The notes under the pieces are model-generated. The model saw only the letters and a list, made by a program, of their open reading frames with translations. It searched no databases and was not told where the DNA came from. Of a DNA stretch of 63,815 bases, positions 10,814 through 18,858 are shown in pieces; the stretch's first letter is position 1, and every line of letters starts with the position of its first letter. Both the position numbers and the translations under genes were made by a program. Source of the stretch: Aureococcus anophagefferens (Eukaryota > Sar > Pelagophyceae > Pelagomonadales > Pelagomonadaceae). The stretch spans positions 102,340-166,154 of the forward strand of contig NW_008705566.1 of NCBI RefSeq assembly GCF_000186865.1, written 5' to 3'.

Positions 10814-13800
10814 ATGCTCATCATACCAACGGTCCACCTCGTCTACGCGCCCGTCGTGGCCCTCGCCGCCGTCTTCGCCCACGTGACCCACAAAAAGGGC
10901 CCCTCCTCGGGTCGCGGCGTCGGCTCCCTCGACGTCGCGCGGCTGGCGTTCGCCGTCGCGGCGCTGATCGTCCGCGTCGCGTCCGTCGTCTGCTTCCCGC
11001 GCGGCGACGGCGTCGCCGCGGCCTTTGGCGGCGGCGGCGCCAGGGCCGCGTGGCTCGCGCGCGGCGTCGCGGCGGCGGGCGCGTGCGCGCTGTGCGGCCT
11101 CCTCGGCTTCGACGAGGCGCGGCGCGGCCTGCGCGAGGCCACGGCCACGCGCCTCGCCTGGCTGGCCGTCGCCTCCTCCGCGATCTGGGAGGCCGCCGTC
11201 TTCCGCGGGACGCCGGCGGCCGCGCGGTACGTGGCCGTCGCCTACGCGGCGGCGGCGTTCGTCGGATTCGCGCTCTACGCGCTGGTCAACGCGGGCGCGC
11301 GGCGCGGCGCGCCGCGCGGCAAGCTCGCGACGACGGACTACGCGCTCCTGGAGGATTCGGACGGGGAGGAGGACGTCGAGTCGCCGGAGGACGCCGCGGG
11401 CTTCCTCTCCGCGATCTCGTTCGCGTGGATGAGCCCGCTGCTCGCGACGGGCTACGAGCGGCCCCTGGAGAGCGACGACCTCTTCCCGCTGACGCGCGAC
11501 GACGACCCGGCGCGCGTCGCCGGGAAGCTGCGCGCCGAGCTCGCGAAGAGAGGGGGCACGGAGCAGCCCAGGGTGCCGCTGCTCGGCGCCTTGTGCGGCG
11601 CGTTCGGCCCCTACTTCCTGGGCGGCGGCGTCTTCAAGCTCGTCTACGACACGACGCAGCTCGCCGTGCCCGTGCTCCTGTCGCGGCTGCTCAAGGCGCT
11701 GGCCGACGACCACGCGCTCGCGTACCGGCTCGCGGCCGCGCTGACGATCAACGCCGTCGTCGCGACGGCGTTCCTGCACCAGTACTTCCAGCGCACGTAC
11801 CGCACGGGCATGCGCCTGAAGTCCGCGGCGATCTCCCTGGTCTTCGACAAGGCGCTCGTCGCGCGGACCGCGGGCGCGGAGGACGAGGGCGCGCTCGTGA
11901 CGAATTTGATGTCCGTCGACGCGCAGCGCCTCCAGGACAACATGACCTACATGTTCACCATCGTGTCCGGCGTCTACCAGATCGTCGCGACGCTCTACCT
12001 GCTCTACGGCCAGCTCGGCCCGGCGTCCTTCGGCGGACTCGCGGTCATGCTCATCTTCATGCCCGTGACGCAGCGCATCGTGCTCGTGACGCGGGACTAC
12101 CAGAAGGTCGTCCTCGAGTACAAGGACCGGCGCATCAAGCTCCAGTCCGAGGCCCTGGCGGGCATGAAGATCGTGAAGCTGTACGGCTGGGAGCCGCCGC
12201 TGGGCGAGGAGCTCGACCGGCTCCGCGAGCTCGAGCTCGCGGCGCTGTGGAAGTACAAGCTCGCGGGCATCGTGAGCCGCTGCGTGTTTTCCGTCGTGCC
12301 CACGGTCGTCGCCGTCGCGACCTTCACGTTGTACGTGCTGACGGGCAACGAGCTCGACGTCGCGCGCGTCTACACGACGCTCGCGCTGTTCAACGTGCTC
12401 CGCTTCCCGCTCATGATGGTGCCCCGGGCCATCGGGTCCGCCGTCGAGGCGGGCCTGTCGGTCGAGCGCCTGGGGACCTTCCTCGGCGCCCCCGAGGTCG
12501 TGCCGCTGCCGCCCGTCGACGGCGCGTCGAACCCGCTCCGGGACGCGTCCGCGGCCGTCTGGGCCCGCGGGGCCGACGTCGACTGGCCCGGGGCCGCCGC
12601 GACGCCCTTGCTCCGCGGCGTGGACCTCGAGGTGCCCCGCGGCGCGCTCTGCGCCGTCGTGGGGGAGACGGGCGCGGGCAAGTCGGGCCTGCTCGCGTCG
12701 CTCCTCGGCGAGACCGTCTGCGCGCGCGGGTCCCTGGGCGTCGAGGGGTCCGTGGCCTACGCGGCGCAGTCGGCGTGGATCCAGAACGCGACGCTCCGCG
12801 CCAACGTGCTCTTCGGCCAGCCCATGGACCGCGCGCGCTACGACGAGGCGATCCGCCGGTGCTCGCTGACGGCGGATTTGGCCGCGCTCGCGGACGGCGA
12901 TCTGACGGAGATCGGCGAGAAGGGGCTGACCCTGAGCGGCGGCCAGAAGCAGCGCGTCGCCCTCGCGCGGGCCTTCTACGCGGACGCGGACGTCTACCTG
13001 CTCGACGACTGCTTGAGCGCCGTCGACGCGCACGTCGCCGCGGCTTTGTTCGACGACCTCGTGCTGCACCTGCGCGACCAGCTGCGCCGCACGGTCGTCC
13101 TCGTGACGCACAACCTGTCGACGCTGCGCAAGTGCGACGCCGTCGTGTGCCTCGGCGCGGGCTCGAGAACGGTGGACTACGCGGGCCCGCCGGAGGGCTT
13201 CCTCGACCTCGGCCGCGCGGACCCGGAGCGCTACCCGCTCGCGGCCATCGCCGCGCGGCAGAAGCGGTCGACGAGCGGCGAACACCTCAGCGCCCTCGCG
13301 GGCGACGAGGCCGAGGCCAAGGAGCAGGACAAGGCCACGACGCTGGACGCGGAGAAGAAGCCGCCGCGCGCGACCGCGGCGGAGCAGCGCGAGAAGGGCA
13401 CGATCTCCGCGGCGACGCGCCGCACCTACCTTATGGCCACGGGCGGGTCGGCCATGGCGTTGTTGGTGGTCTGCGCGCAGGTCGTCTACCAGGCGTCGCA
13501 GGTCGTAGGATCCTGGTGGCTCGGCTACTGGGCCGCGCGGCCCCAGCTCGGCTCGGCTCTCGGTCTGGAGGTCTACGTCGGTTTGTCGGCCGTCGCCGTC
13601 GCGCTGTCCGTCGTCGCCTACTACGTCGCGTCGCTGCTGGGCCAGCGCGCCGCGCGGAAGCTCCACGCGTCGCTGTTGTCGGGGCTTTTGAAGGCGCCCA
13701 TGGCCTTCTTCGACGGCACGCCCACGGGGCGCCTCGTGAATCTGTTCTCCAAGGATCTCTACACCATCGACGAGGAACTGCCCGTGACCATCGCCATGTG

Positions 13801-15106
13801 GCTCATGGTCGCGACGAGTTGCGTCGCGACGATGGCGACGATCGCGTTCGCCACTCCGTGGTTCCTCGCGGTCTGCCTGCCGCTGGGCGTCGTCTACTTC
13901 GGGACCATGAAATATTTTATTCCCTCGGTCCGCGAGCTCAAGCGGTTGGATGCGACGTCCCGGTCGCCGGTCTTCGTGGCCTTCGGCGAAGCTCTGGACG
14001 GCGCGTCGACGATCCGCGCGTTCCGCGCCGAAAAGCGCTTCGCGGCGGACCAGGGCGCGAAGCTGCGCAAGAACTTACGGGCCTACTTCCTCGGCACGGC
14101 CTGCAACCGCTGGCTCGCGGTACGTTTGGAGGCCATCGGGACGCTGACGACCGGCGCGGCGGCGTTTCTGGCCGTTGCGACGGACGCGAAGCCCTATCTG
14201 GCGGGCCTGTCGCTGACCTACGCGCTGAGCGTGACCCAGTCCCTCAATTGGTTCGTGCGCACGAACGCGGACCTCGAGAACAACTCCGTCGCCGTGGAGC
14301 GCGTCGTCAACTGCGCCGACACGGCGCCGGAGGCCGACGGCCACGCGGGCCCGCCCGACGGCTGGCCCTCGAAGGGCGACGTGACCGTGACGAACCTGCA
14401 GCTGCGCTACCGGCCCGAGCTGCCCCTCGTGCTCAAGGGCCTGAACTTCGCCGTGGACGGCGGCACGAAGCTCGCGCTCGTGGGCCGCACGGGCTCCGGC
14501 AAGTCGTCGTTCCTCCTCGCGCTCCTCCGCCTCGCGCCGCCCGCGCCGGGCTCGAAGCTCGTCCTCGACGGCGTCGACGTGCTCAGCGTCAAGCTCGCGG
14601 ACCTGCGCACGCGCGTGTCCATGATCCCCCAGGACCCCGTGCTCTTCTCGGGCACGGTCCGCTTCAACGTCGACCCGTTCGCGGCCGCGGCGGACGGCGA
14701 CGTCCGCGACGCGCTCCGCGACGCGCGCCTCGACGACAAGCTCGCGGGCGACGACCCCCTGGGGGCGCCCGTCGAGGAGGGCGGCCGCAACTTCTCCCTC
14801 GGCGAGCGCCAGCTCCTCTGCCTCGCGCGCGCGTGCCTCCGGAAGTCGAAGCTGTTGCTCCTCGACGAGGCGACGTCCGCGGTCGACGAGGCCCTCGACG
14901 AGGCCGTCCAGCTCGCCATCCGCGCCAACTTCAAGCACTCGACGGTCATCTGCATCGCCCACCGCATCAACACCATCGCGGACTACGACCGCGTCCTCGT
15001 CCTCGACGACGGCAACGTCGTCGAGGACGGCGCGCCGGCCGCGCTCATGGCCGACCCGGCGTCCAAGTTCGCCCAGCTCGCCGCCGCCCACGACGAGGGC
15101 GTCTAG
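10814..15106 (+). CDS. ABCC-type full transporter (MRP family)
   Basis: A single exon of 1,430 residues with the order TMD0-TMD1-NBD1-TMD2-NBD2. NBD1 has Walker A GETGAGKS at 617-624, signature LSGGQ at 707-711 and Walker B VYLLDD at 727-732. As in many MRPs, the catalytic Glu of NBD1 is Asp (DDCLSAVDAHV). NBD2 has Walker A GRTGSGKS at 1224-1231, the MRP-style signature FSLGERQ at 1327-1333 and LLLLDEATSAVD. The TMD1 loops read like MRPs (LMSVDAQRLQD, EALAGMKIVKLYGWE). Family members export glutathione, glucuronide or other amphipathic anion conjugates across plasma or vacuolar membranes; the substrate here cannot be read from sequence. Intact, with consensus ATPase residues in NBD2. Confidence 0.93.
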   Translation: MLIIPTVHLVYAPVVALAAVFAHVTHKKGPSSGRGVGSLDVARLAFAVAALIVRVASVVCFPRGDGVAAAFGGGGARAAWLARGVAAAGACALCGLLGFDEARRGLREATATRLAWLAVASSAIWEAAVFRGTPAAARYVAVAYAAAAFVGFALYALVNAGARRGAPRGKLATTDYALLEDSDGEEDVESPEDAAGFLSAISFAWMSPLLATGYERPLESDDLFPLTRDDDPARVAGKLRAELAKRGGTEQPRVPLLGALCGAFGPYFLGGGVFKLVYDTTQLAVPVLLSRLLKALADDHALAYRLAAALTINAVVATAFLHQYFQRTYRTGMRLKSAAISLVFDKALVARTAGAEDEGALVTNLMSVDAQRLQDNMTYMFTIVSGVYQIVATLYLLYGQLGPASFGGLAVMLIFMPVTQRIVLVTRDYQKVVLEYKDRRIKLQSEALAGMKIVKLYGWEPPLGEELDRLRELELAALWKYKLAGIVSRCVFSVVPTVVAVATFTLYVLTGNELDVARVYTTLALFNVLRFPLMMVPRAIGSAVEAGLSVERLGTFLGAPEVVPLPPVDGASNPLRDASAAVWARGADVDWPGAAATPLLRGVDLEVPRGALCAVVGETGAGKSGLLASLLGETVCARGSLGVEGSVAYAAQSAWIQNATLRANVLFGQPMDRARYDEAIRRCSLTADLAALADGDLTEIGEKGLTLSGGQKQRVALARAFYADADVYLLDDCLSAVDAHVAAALFDDLVLHLRDQLRRTVVLVTHNLSTLRKCDAVVCLGAGSRTVDYAGPPEGFLDLGRADPERYPLAAIAARQKRSTSGEHLSALAGDEAEAKEQDKATTLDAEKKPPRATAAEQREKGTISAATRRTYLMATGGSAMALLVVCAQVVYQASQVVGSWWLGYWAARPQLGSALGLEVYVGLSAVAVALSVVAYYVASLLGQRAARKLHASLLSGLLKAPMAFFDGTPTGRLVNLFSKDLYTIDEELPVTIAMWLMVATSCVATMATIAFATPWFLAVCLPLGVVYFGTMKYFIPSVRELKRLDATSRSPVFVAFGEALDGASTIRAFRAEKRFAADQGAKLRKNLRAYFLGTACNRWLAVRLEAIGTLTTGAAAFLAVATDAKPYLAGLSLTYALSVTQSLNWFVRTNADLENNSVAVERVVNCADTAPEADGHAGPPDGWPSKGDVTVTNLQLRYRPELPLVLKGLNFAVDGGTKLALVGRTGSGKSSFLLALLRLAPPAPGSKLVLDGVDVLSVKLADLRTRVSMIPQDPVLFSGTVRFNVDPFAAAADGDVRDALRDARLDDKLAGDDPLGAPVEEGGRNFSLGERQLLCLARACLRKSKLLLLDEATSAVDEALDEAVQLAIRANFKHSTVICIAHRINTIADYDRVLVLDDGNVVEDGAPAALMADPASKFAQLAAAHDEGV

Positions 15107-16086
15107 AGGGTTTGGGGGCGTGCGTTTAATGGGACCCCTCGTACGGGGGGTGACACCGGCCTCAAACTCGGCCCAGCAGGCCCAGGAACGTCGCCAAATC
15201 ACTGCATAGGCTGATGTGAGCGCCCTGAGCGCGTAAATGGACTTGTGGGGACGTCTGGCGACGCGGTCGGAGCGCTCGGAGGCGTCGAAAATCGACAAAA
15301 TCGATATAATGCAAGCATTTCATTGGTCGGATTCGAATCCGCCGGCATCCAGCAGCCCCGGAGCGCCTCGAGGGGCAGCCCGGCTCGTCGCGCGTGGCCA
15401 TGGAGCGCGACGCCTGGAGTCAGGGTGGCGGCGGTGGACACCTCGTACCCATGGGTGACTCCGGAGGTGCTCTGCTCGCGGGAATTGGCTGTGTCGACGA
15501 ACGCTTGGGCGCCGGAGCGGCGATTCCCAGTGGCGGCACAGCTTCGAGCGCCTCTGTGGCAGCCCCAGGGTGGCACCACGCGCAGCCGAGCGGCGAGTAC
15601 CACGCTCTAGTATGTCGGCGAACACAGCGCCGCGCCATGGACCGCGCCGTGACCGGAGCCATTCGCGCGGCGGCCTCGAACGACTTGCATGGCGCACAGC
15701 GTCATCGAGTGTACCTGGTTGGCCAAGGGGCTGCTCACGTTAGTGTTGGGGCCTCCAGGCAGGTCGAACGGACCCATGGACCAGATCGGACGCAAGAACG
15801 CGACCGCCAAGGTCGAGATGCGCATCACAGATCGATTCGAGCACACCGCGGCCACTGCGCGCGCGCGCGGTCGCCATCGCTGCCCGGACTTCCACCAAGA
15901 CCTAGGCCCCCGGCCCTTTTCCCACGCGCGACGGGTCGGGTAAGTAGCGCCCTCGTCAATTTGGCGGGGTTAAGGCCACCATGCTCGCGCGCTTGGACGG
16001 CGTCGCGGTCTGGTGTCGCCCCCCGTCCCCTCGTGCGTTTTCGGGACGTGCGTTTTCGGGCCGATGCTTGCTTGCTCGGTGGCCGC
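15107..16086. other. Intergenic interval, 980 bp, no gene recognised
   Basis: The interval lies between the stops of two convergent genes. Short frames exist on both strands, but none has conserved motifs or the composition of neighbouring genes. The palindrome GGATTCGAATCC at about 15337 resembles a tRNA T-loop, yet no acceptor, anticodon or D arm can be placed around it. It could hold long 3' UTRs, a non-coding RNA or a decayed gene. Confidence 0.4.
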
Positions 16087-16820
16087 CTAGTCCGAGTCCG
16101 AGGCGGAGCCCCAGTCGTCGTCGGACTCGTCGAAGATGTCGTACTGGCCGCCCTCGTCGAGCGGCCCGAGGTCGCCGCGCTTCAACATGCCGCGGCCCAC
16201 GGCGACGCCGACCATGAAGACGACCTCCTTCTCCTCGTGGTCGTTGTCGGATTTGGTCACGTCCTTGACCTTGCCGCCCTTGACGAGGATGCCCGTGCGG
16301 CCCTTCTTCTCGAGCTTGGCCAGCTTCTTCTTGGCGACCTTCTTCTTGTCGTAGTCGTCGAGGCGGATGCCGCCCGCGTCCTTCTCGACCTTGATGATGA
16401 CCCACTTGTCGTCGTCCTCCTCGTCGTCGGACGCGTCGCTGTCGATGTCGTCCTACGAAACACACGCTCACATCACGAAACGGCCGCGAAACGCGGACGC
16501 GGGCGTCGCGCCTCCTCGTGGTCGTCGCGGAAGATGGCGAGGTCGCTGCCGGGGTCGTCGAGGGGGCCGAGGTTGCACTCGTCCTTGCCGTAGGCGACGC
16601 CGATGAGGAAGATGACGAGGCGGTCGCGGCCCTTCCACCGCTTCACCTGCCCGTTCCGCGTCCAGACGACGGCCTTGTTCGCGCGCTTGTACTTCTTCTT
16701 GGCCTTCTTGCGGCTCTTCTTCTTGTCGCCGAAGTTCTTCGTCCGCAGCAGGTCGCCGTCGCGGTCGATGGAGTGCAGGCAGATGTCGCCGTCATCGTCG
16801 GAGTCGCTGTCGCTGCCCAT
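16087..16820 (-). CDS. Acidic nuclear-type protein with internal duplication, unknown function
   Basis: Exons 16512-16820 and 16087-16452 join in phase 0 to give 224 residues. The 59-nt intron is GC-AG (GAG|GCGCGACG ... TTTCGTAG|GAC); the only GT donor that keeps frame would give a 29-nt intron. The protein contains two similar halves: Asp/Ser-rich, then a Lys-rich cluster (KKKSRKKAKKK; KKKVAKKKLAK), then a hydrophobic strand with LGPLD (VIFLIGVAYG...LGPLDDPG; VVFMVGVAVG...LGPLDEGG). The start is the Met of MGSDSDSDDD. Each half may be a charged linker plus one small fold. No family is recognised; a chromatin or ribosome-assembly role would be guesswork. Confidence 0.65.
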
Positions 16821-16946
16821 GATGCGCAGCAGGTGTGTGGTTGGCAGCCCGACGTCGGAACGCGCACAAAAAATCTTTTGCACGAGCATTCTGGGTGTGC
16901 AACACTAGTCTAAGGTAACTTTGGCTTTGTGAAGTTCTCTCCAAGC

Positions 16947-18035
16947 TTAGATCCGCCATCGCGGCCGCTCCCCGAGCTTCTGTTGGGCGGCCTCGCGCCG
17001 CGCCTGCTCTGGCGTCGGGCGGCGGGCCGCGGGGGGCCTTCGCCGCGGGGCGGACGCGGGGCGCGCGGTCGCACGCGCGGACGCCGGGCTTGCGGCCGGC
17101 CGCGCGGACGCGGGCCGCCGCCACGGCTCGGCTCTCGCTTTTGCCTTGAGGCGGAGGTCCGCGCGGTGCGCCGAGCGCTCCGATGAGGTCCGGAAGCGCT
17201 TTCCCGACTCCGCGCAGACGAACGGCCTCTCGGCGACATACGCGAAACGGTCTCGCACCTCCGCGAGGCGCGAGCGGACGACCGTGTAGCGACGAGACGT
17301 CTGAGGGTTTGAAATGTGGGGGTCTTGCATGTCCATCATCGCGTCGATCCAAACGACAAGCGCGGCGCCCGCCGACGATTTTCGCCTCATGTCCTCGACG
17401 TTGAACCAGGGTTCGGCGCAGATGTCCTCGACGGCGGAGAAAACTTCCTCGGCGACGGGAAACGCCAGCCAGTGCTTAAGGCCATCGTCTTCTGACCGGT
17501 AGCCGCACGCGGCCGCGCTCGCGGCCCGCAGCGCCGCGACGAGAGCGCGCGCGCCGCCGGCCTTCCTGATGAGTGTCACGCACGCCGGCCAGGAATTCGG
17601 TTTGTTTCGGACGAGCAGTTCCCAATTGGATGTTGGGGTCGGGCGGCAAACACCAGAAAGCAGGACCGCGGCGCTGAAGACCGGGCCGATGCCGTGCGGC
17701 AGGCGCTTCATGGGCAGAACCTCCGCGATCGCGGGGGTTTCGAGGCCGTCGAGCGCCGCGGCGAGCCGGCGCGCGACCTCGGGACCGGCGCCGAGCACGG
17801 CGCCGAGCGCGGCCTCGTTGGCCGCGAGGCGATCTGGCAGGTGGCGCAGGGCACCGCCGAAGGCCGCCCGCCAGGCGCGACCCACGCGCACGAGAGCCCA
17901 GAGGGCCCGCCAATCCTGGTCGTCGACGAAGCCCGGGCATGGGAATGACCAGCCCCCCGCGAAGGCGGTGCAGACGAGCGCGGACCGCGCATCGGCTGGT
18001 GCAGATCGAAATGCATCGGGCTGCTCGGCCATCAT
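16947..18035 (-). CDS. Hypothetical protein with basic Arg/Ala tail
   Basis: A single exon of 362 residues. The N-terminal part has an F-box-like helical stretch (ALWALVRVGRAWRAAFGG), then a Trp-containing globular region (NWELLVRNKPNSWPAC, KHWLAFPVAEEVF). Near residue 270 comes FVCAESGKRFRTSSERSAH, which resembles a C2H2 finger but has Ser where the second Cys should be, so it is unlikely to bind zinc in the usual way. The last 70 residues are Arg/Ala/Pro-rich and probably disordered. It is divergent from the Cys-rich secreted gene with only 73 bp between starts. Function unknown. Confidence 0.65.
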   Translation of the reverse strand: MMAEQPDAFRSAPADARSALVCTAFAGGWSFPCPGFVDDQDWRALWALVRVGRAWRAAFGGALRHLPDRLAANEAALGAVLGAGPEVARRLAAALDGLETPAIAEVLPMKRLPHGIGPVFSAAVLLSGVCRPTPTSNWELLVRNKPNSWPACVTLIRKAGGARALVAALRAASAAACGYRSEDDGLKHWLAFPVAEEVFSAVEDICAEPWFNVEDMRRKSSAGAALVVWIDAMMDMQDPHISNPQTSRRYTVVRSRLAEVRDRFAYVAERPFVCAESGKRFRTSSERSAHRADLRLKAKARAEPWRRPASARPAASPASARATARPASAPRRRPPAARRPTPEQARREAAQQKLGERPRWRI

Positions 18036-18108
18036 CGTCGGGAGTTTCGATCAACCAGTTGGGATCAACAATTGATCAACGAATACTTCACACAAAAGAA
18101 GAAGCGCA

Positions 18109-18852
18109 ATGGGCAGCCTGCTCGTCGCCCTCTCAGTGCTAGGCGCCACCATAGCCGACGAATGCTACACGCAGAGCTGGGAGGCGTGCTCCTGCGACGC
18201 GCTGGAATGCGCCAACAGCGAAGCGTGTCTGGCGCCGTGCAACGAAAAGCAGGAGAGCCCAGCCTGCCGCGCGCTCAGCAAGAACTGCGACCAATACGAC
18301 AACCTCGTGTGCGGTTCGTGGTGCACGGACCAGCGCGGCGGCAACGTGACCTGCTCGTCCTGCCGCGCGGAGGAGTGCGAGCCCTACTGCCACGGCGATC
18401 CGAGCGTCTGTAAGTTCGACCTCTGCCCCGTGAACGCGGCGGCCTGCGGCGACGGCTGGGCCTTCGCCTGCCAGAACTTCTCGGCCATCGCGCCGGAGGA
18501 CACGAAGCGGGCGCTCGCCGACCCCGCGACGCAGCGCTTCACGCCCGCGTCCATCGCGGGCGCGCTCGAAACGTGGAACGCGCGCATGCGCGCGAGCGGC
18601 GCGGACTGCGACTGTTCGGCGTACGACGGCGGCGAGCACGCCGAGCCCTTCTGCAAGAAGTCGGACCTCTGCGCCGCCGTCGAAGGCATCCTCGACCCGA
18701 CGCCGCCGAAACGCAGCGAGTCGGCGTGGGACGGGCGGTGCTGCGCCTACTGCGTGCTCGCGTCGGAGCGGGGCGTGTGCGGTCTCTGGAGTCCGACAAG
18801 CCACTACGGCCACATCCTCGAGCGGGTCCTGCCGCTGCTCTCGGAGCTCTAA
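18109..18852 (+). CDS. Secreted cysteine-rich protein, unknown function
   Basis: A single exon of 247 residues opening with a short hydrophobic signal peptide (MGSLLVALSVLGATIA) and then a mature part starting DECYTQSWEAC. More than twenty cysteines are spread through the protein, several as pairs (CSCDALEC, CSSCRAEEC, CCAYC), as expected of a disulfide-rich extracellular or lysosomal protein. No catalytic motif was recognised. Its stop lies six bases from that of the convergent tRNase Z gene. Confidence 0.7.
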   Translation: MGSLLVALSVLGATIADECYTQSWEACSCDALECANSEACLAPCNEKQESPACRALSKNCDQYDNLVCGSWCTDQRGGNVTCSSCRAEECEPYCHGDPSVCKFDLCPVNAAACGDGWAFACQNFSAIAPEDTKRALADPATQRFTPASIAGALETWNARMRASGADCDCSAYDGGEHAEPFCKKSDLCAAVEGILDPTPPKRSESAWDGRCCAYCVLASERGVCGLWSPTSHYGHILERVLPLLSEL

Positions 18853-18858
18853 AGGAGA

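Noticed and set aside
10628..13666. Minus-strand open frame of 1,012 codons
   Set aside because: It lies opposite the ABCC transporter, is Arg/Ala-rich and lacks any domain; a shadow of high GC content.
10789..15129. Second plus-strand frame of 1,446 codons over the ABC transporter
   Set aside because: Frame-shifted shadow; Walker and signature motifs occur only in the 10814 frame.
15330..15350. tRNA T-loop GGATTCGAATCC
   Set aside because: It is a self-complementary 12-mer; stem pairing around a 7-base loop fails and no cloverleaf follows.
16453..16481. GT-AG intron of 29 nt in the acidic duplicated protein
   Set aside because: Too short for splicing and would insert an Arg/Pro-rich stretch inside an acidic run; the GC-AG alternative gives 59 nt and a continuous acidic tract.
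17190..17225. C2H2 zinc finger in the 16947-18035 protein
   Set aside because: The second Cys is Ser and the His spacing is poor; left as a resemblance only.
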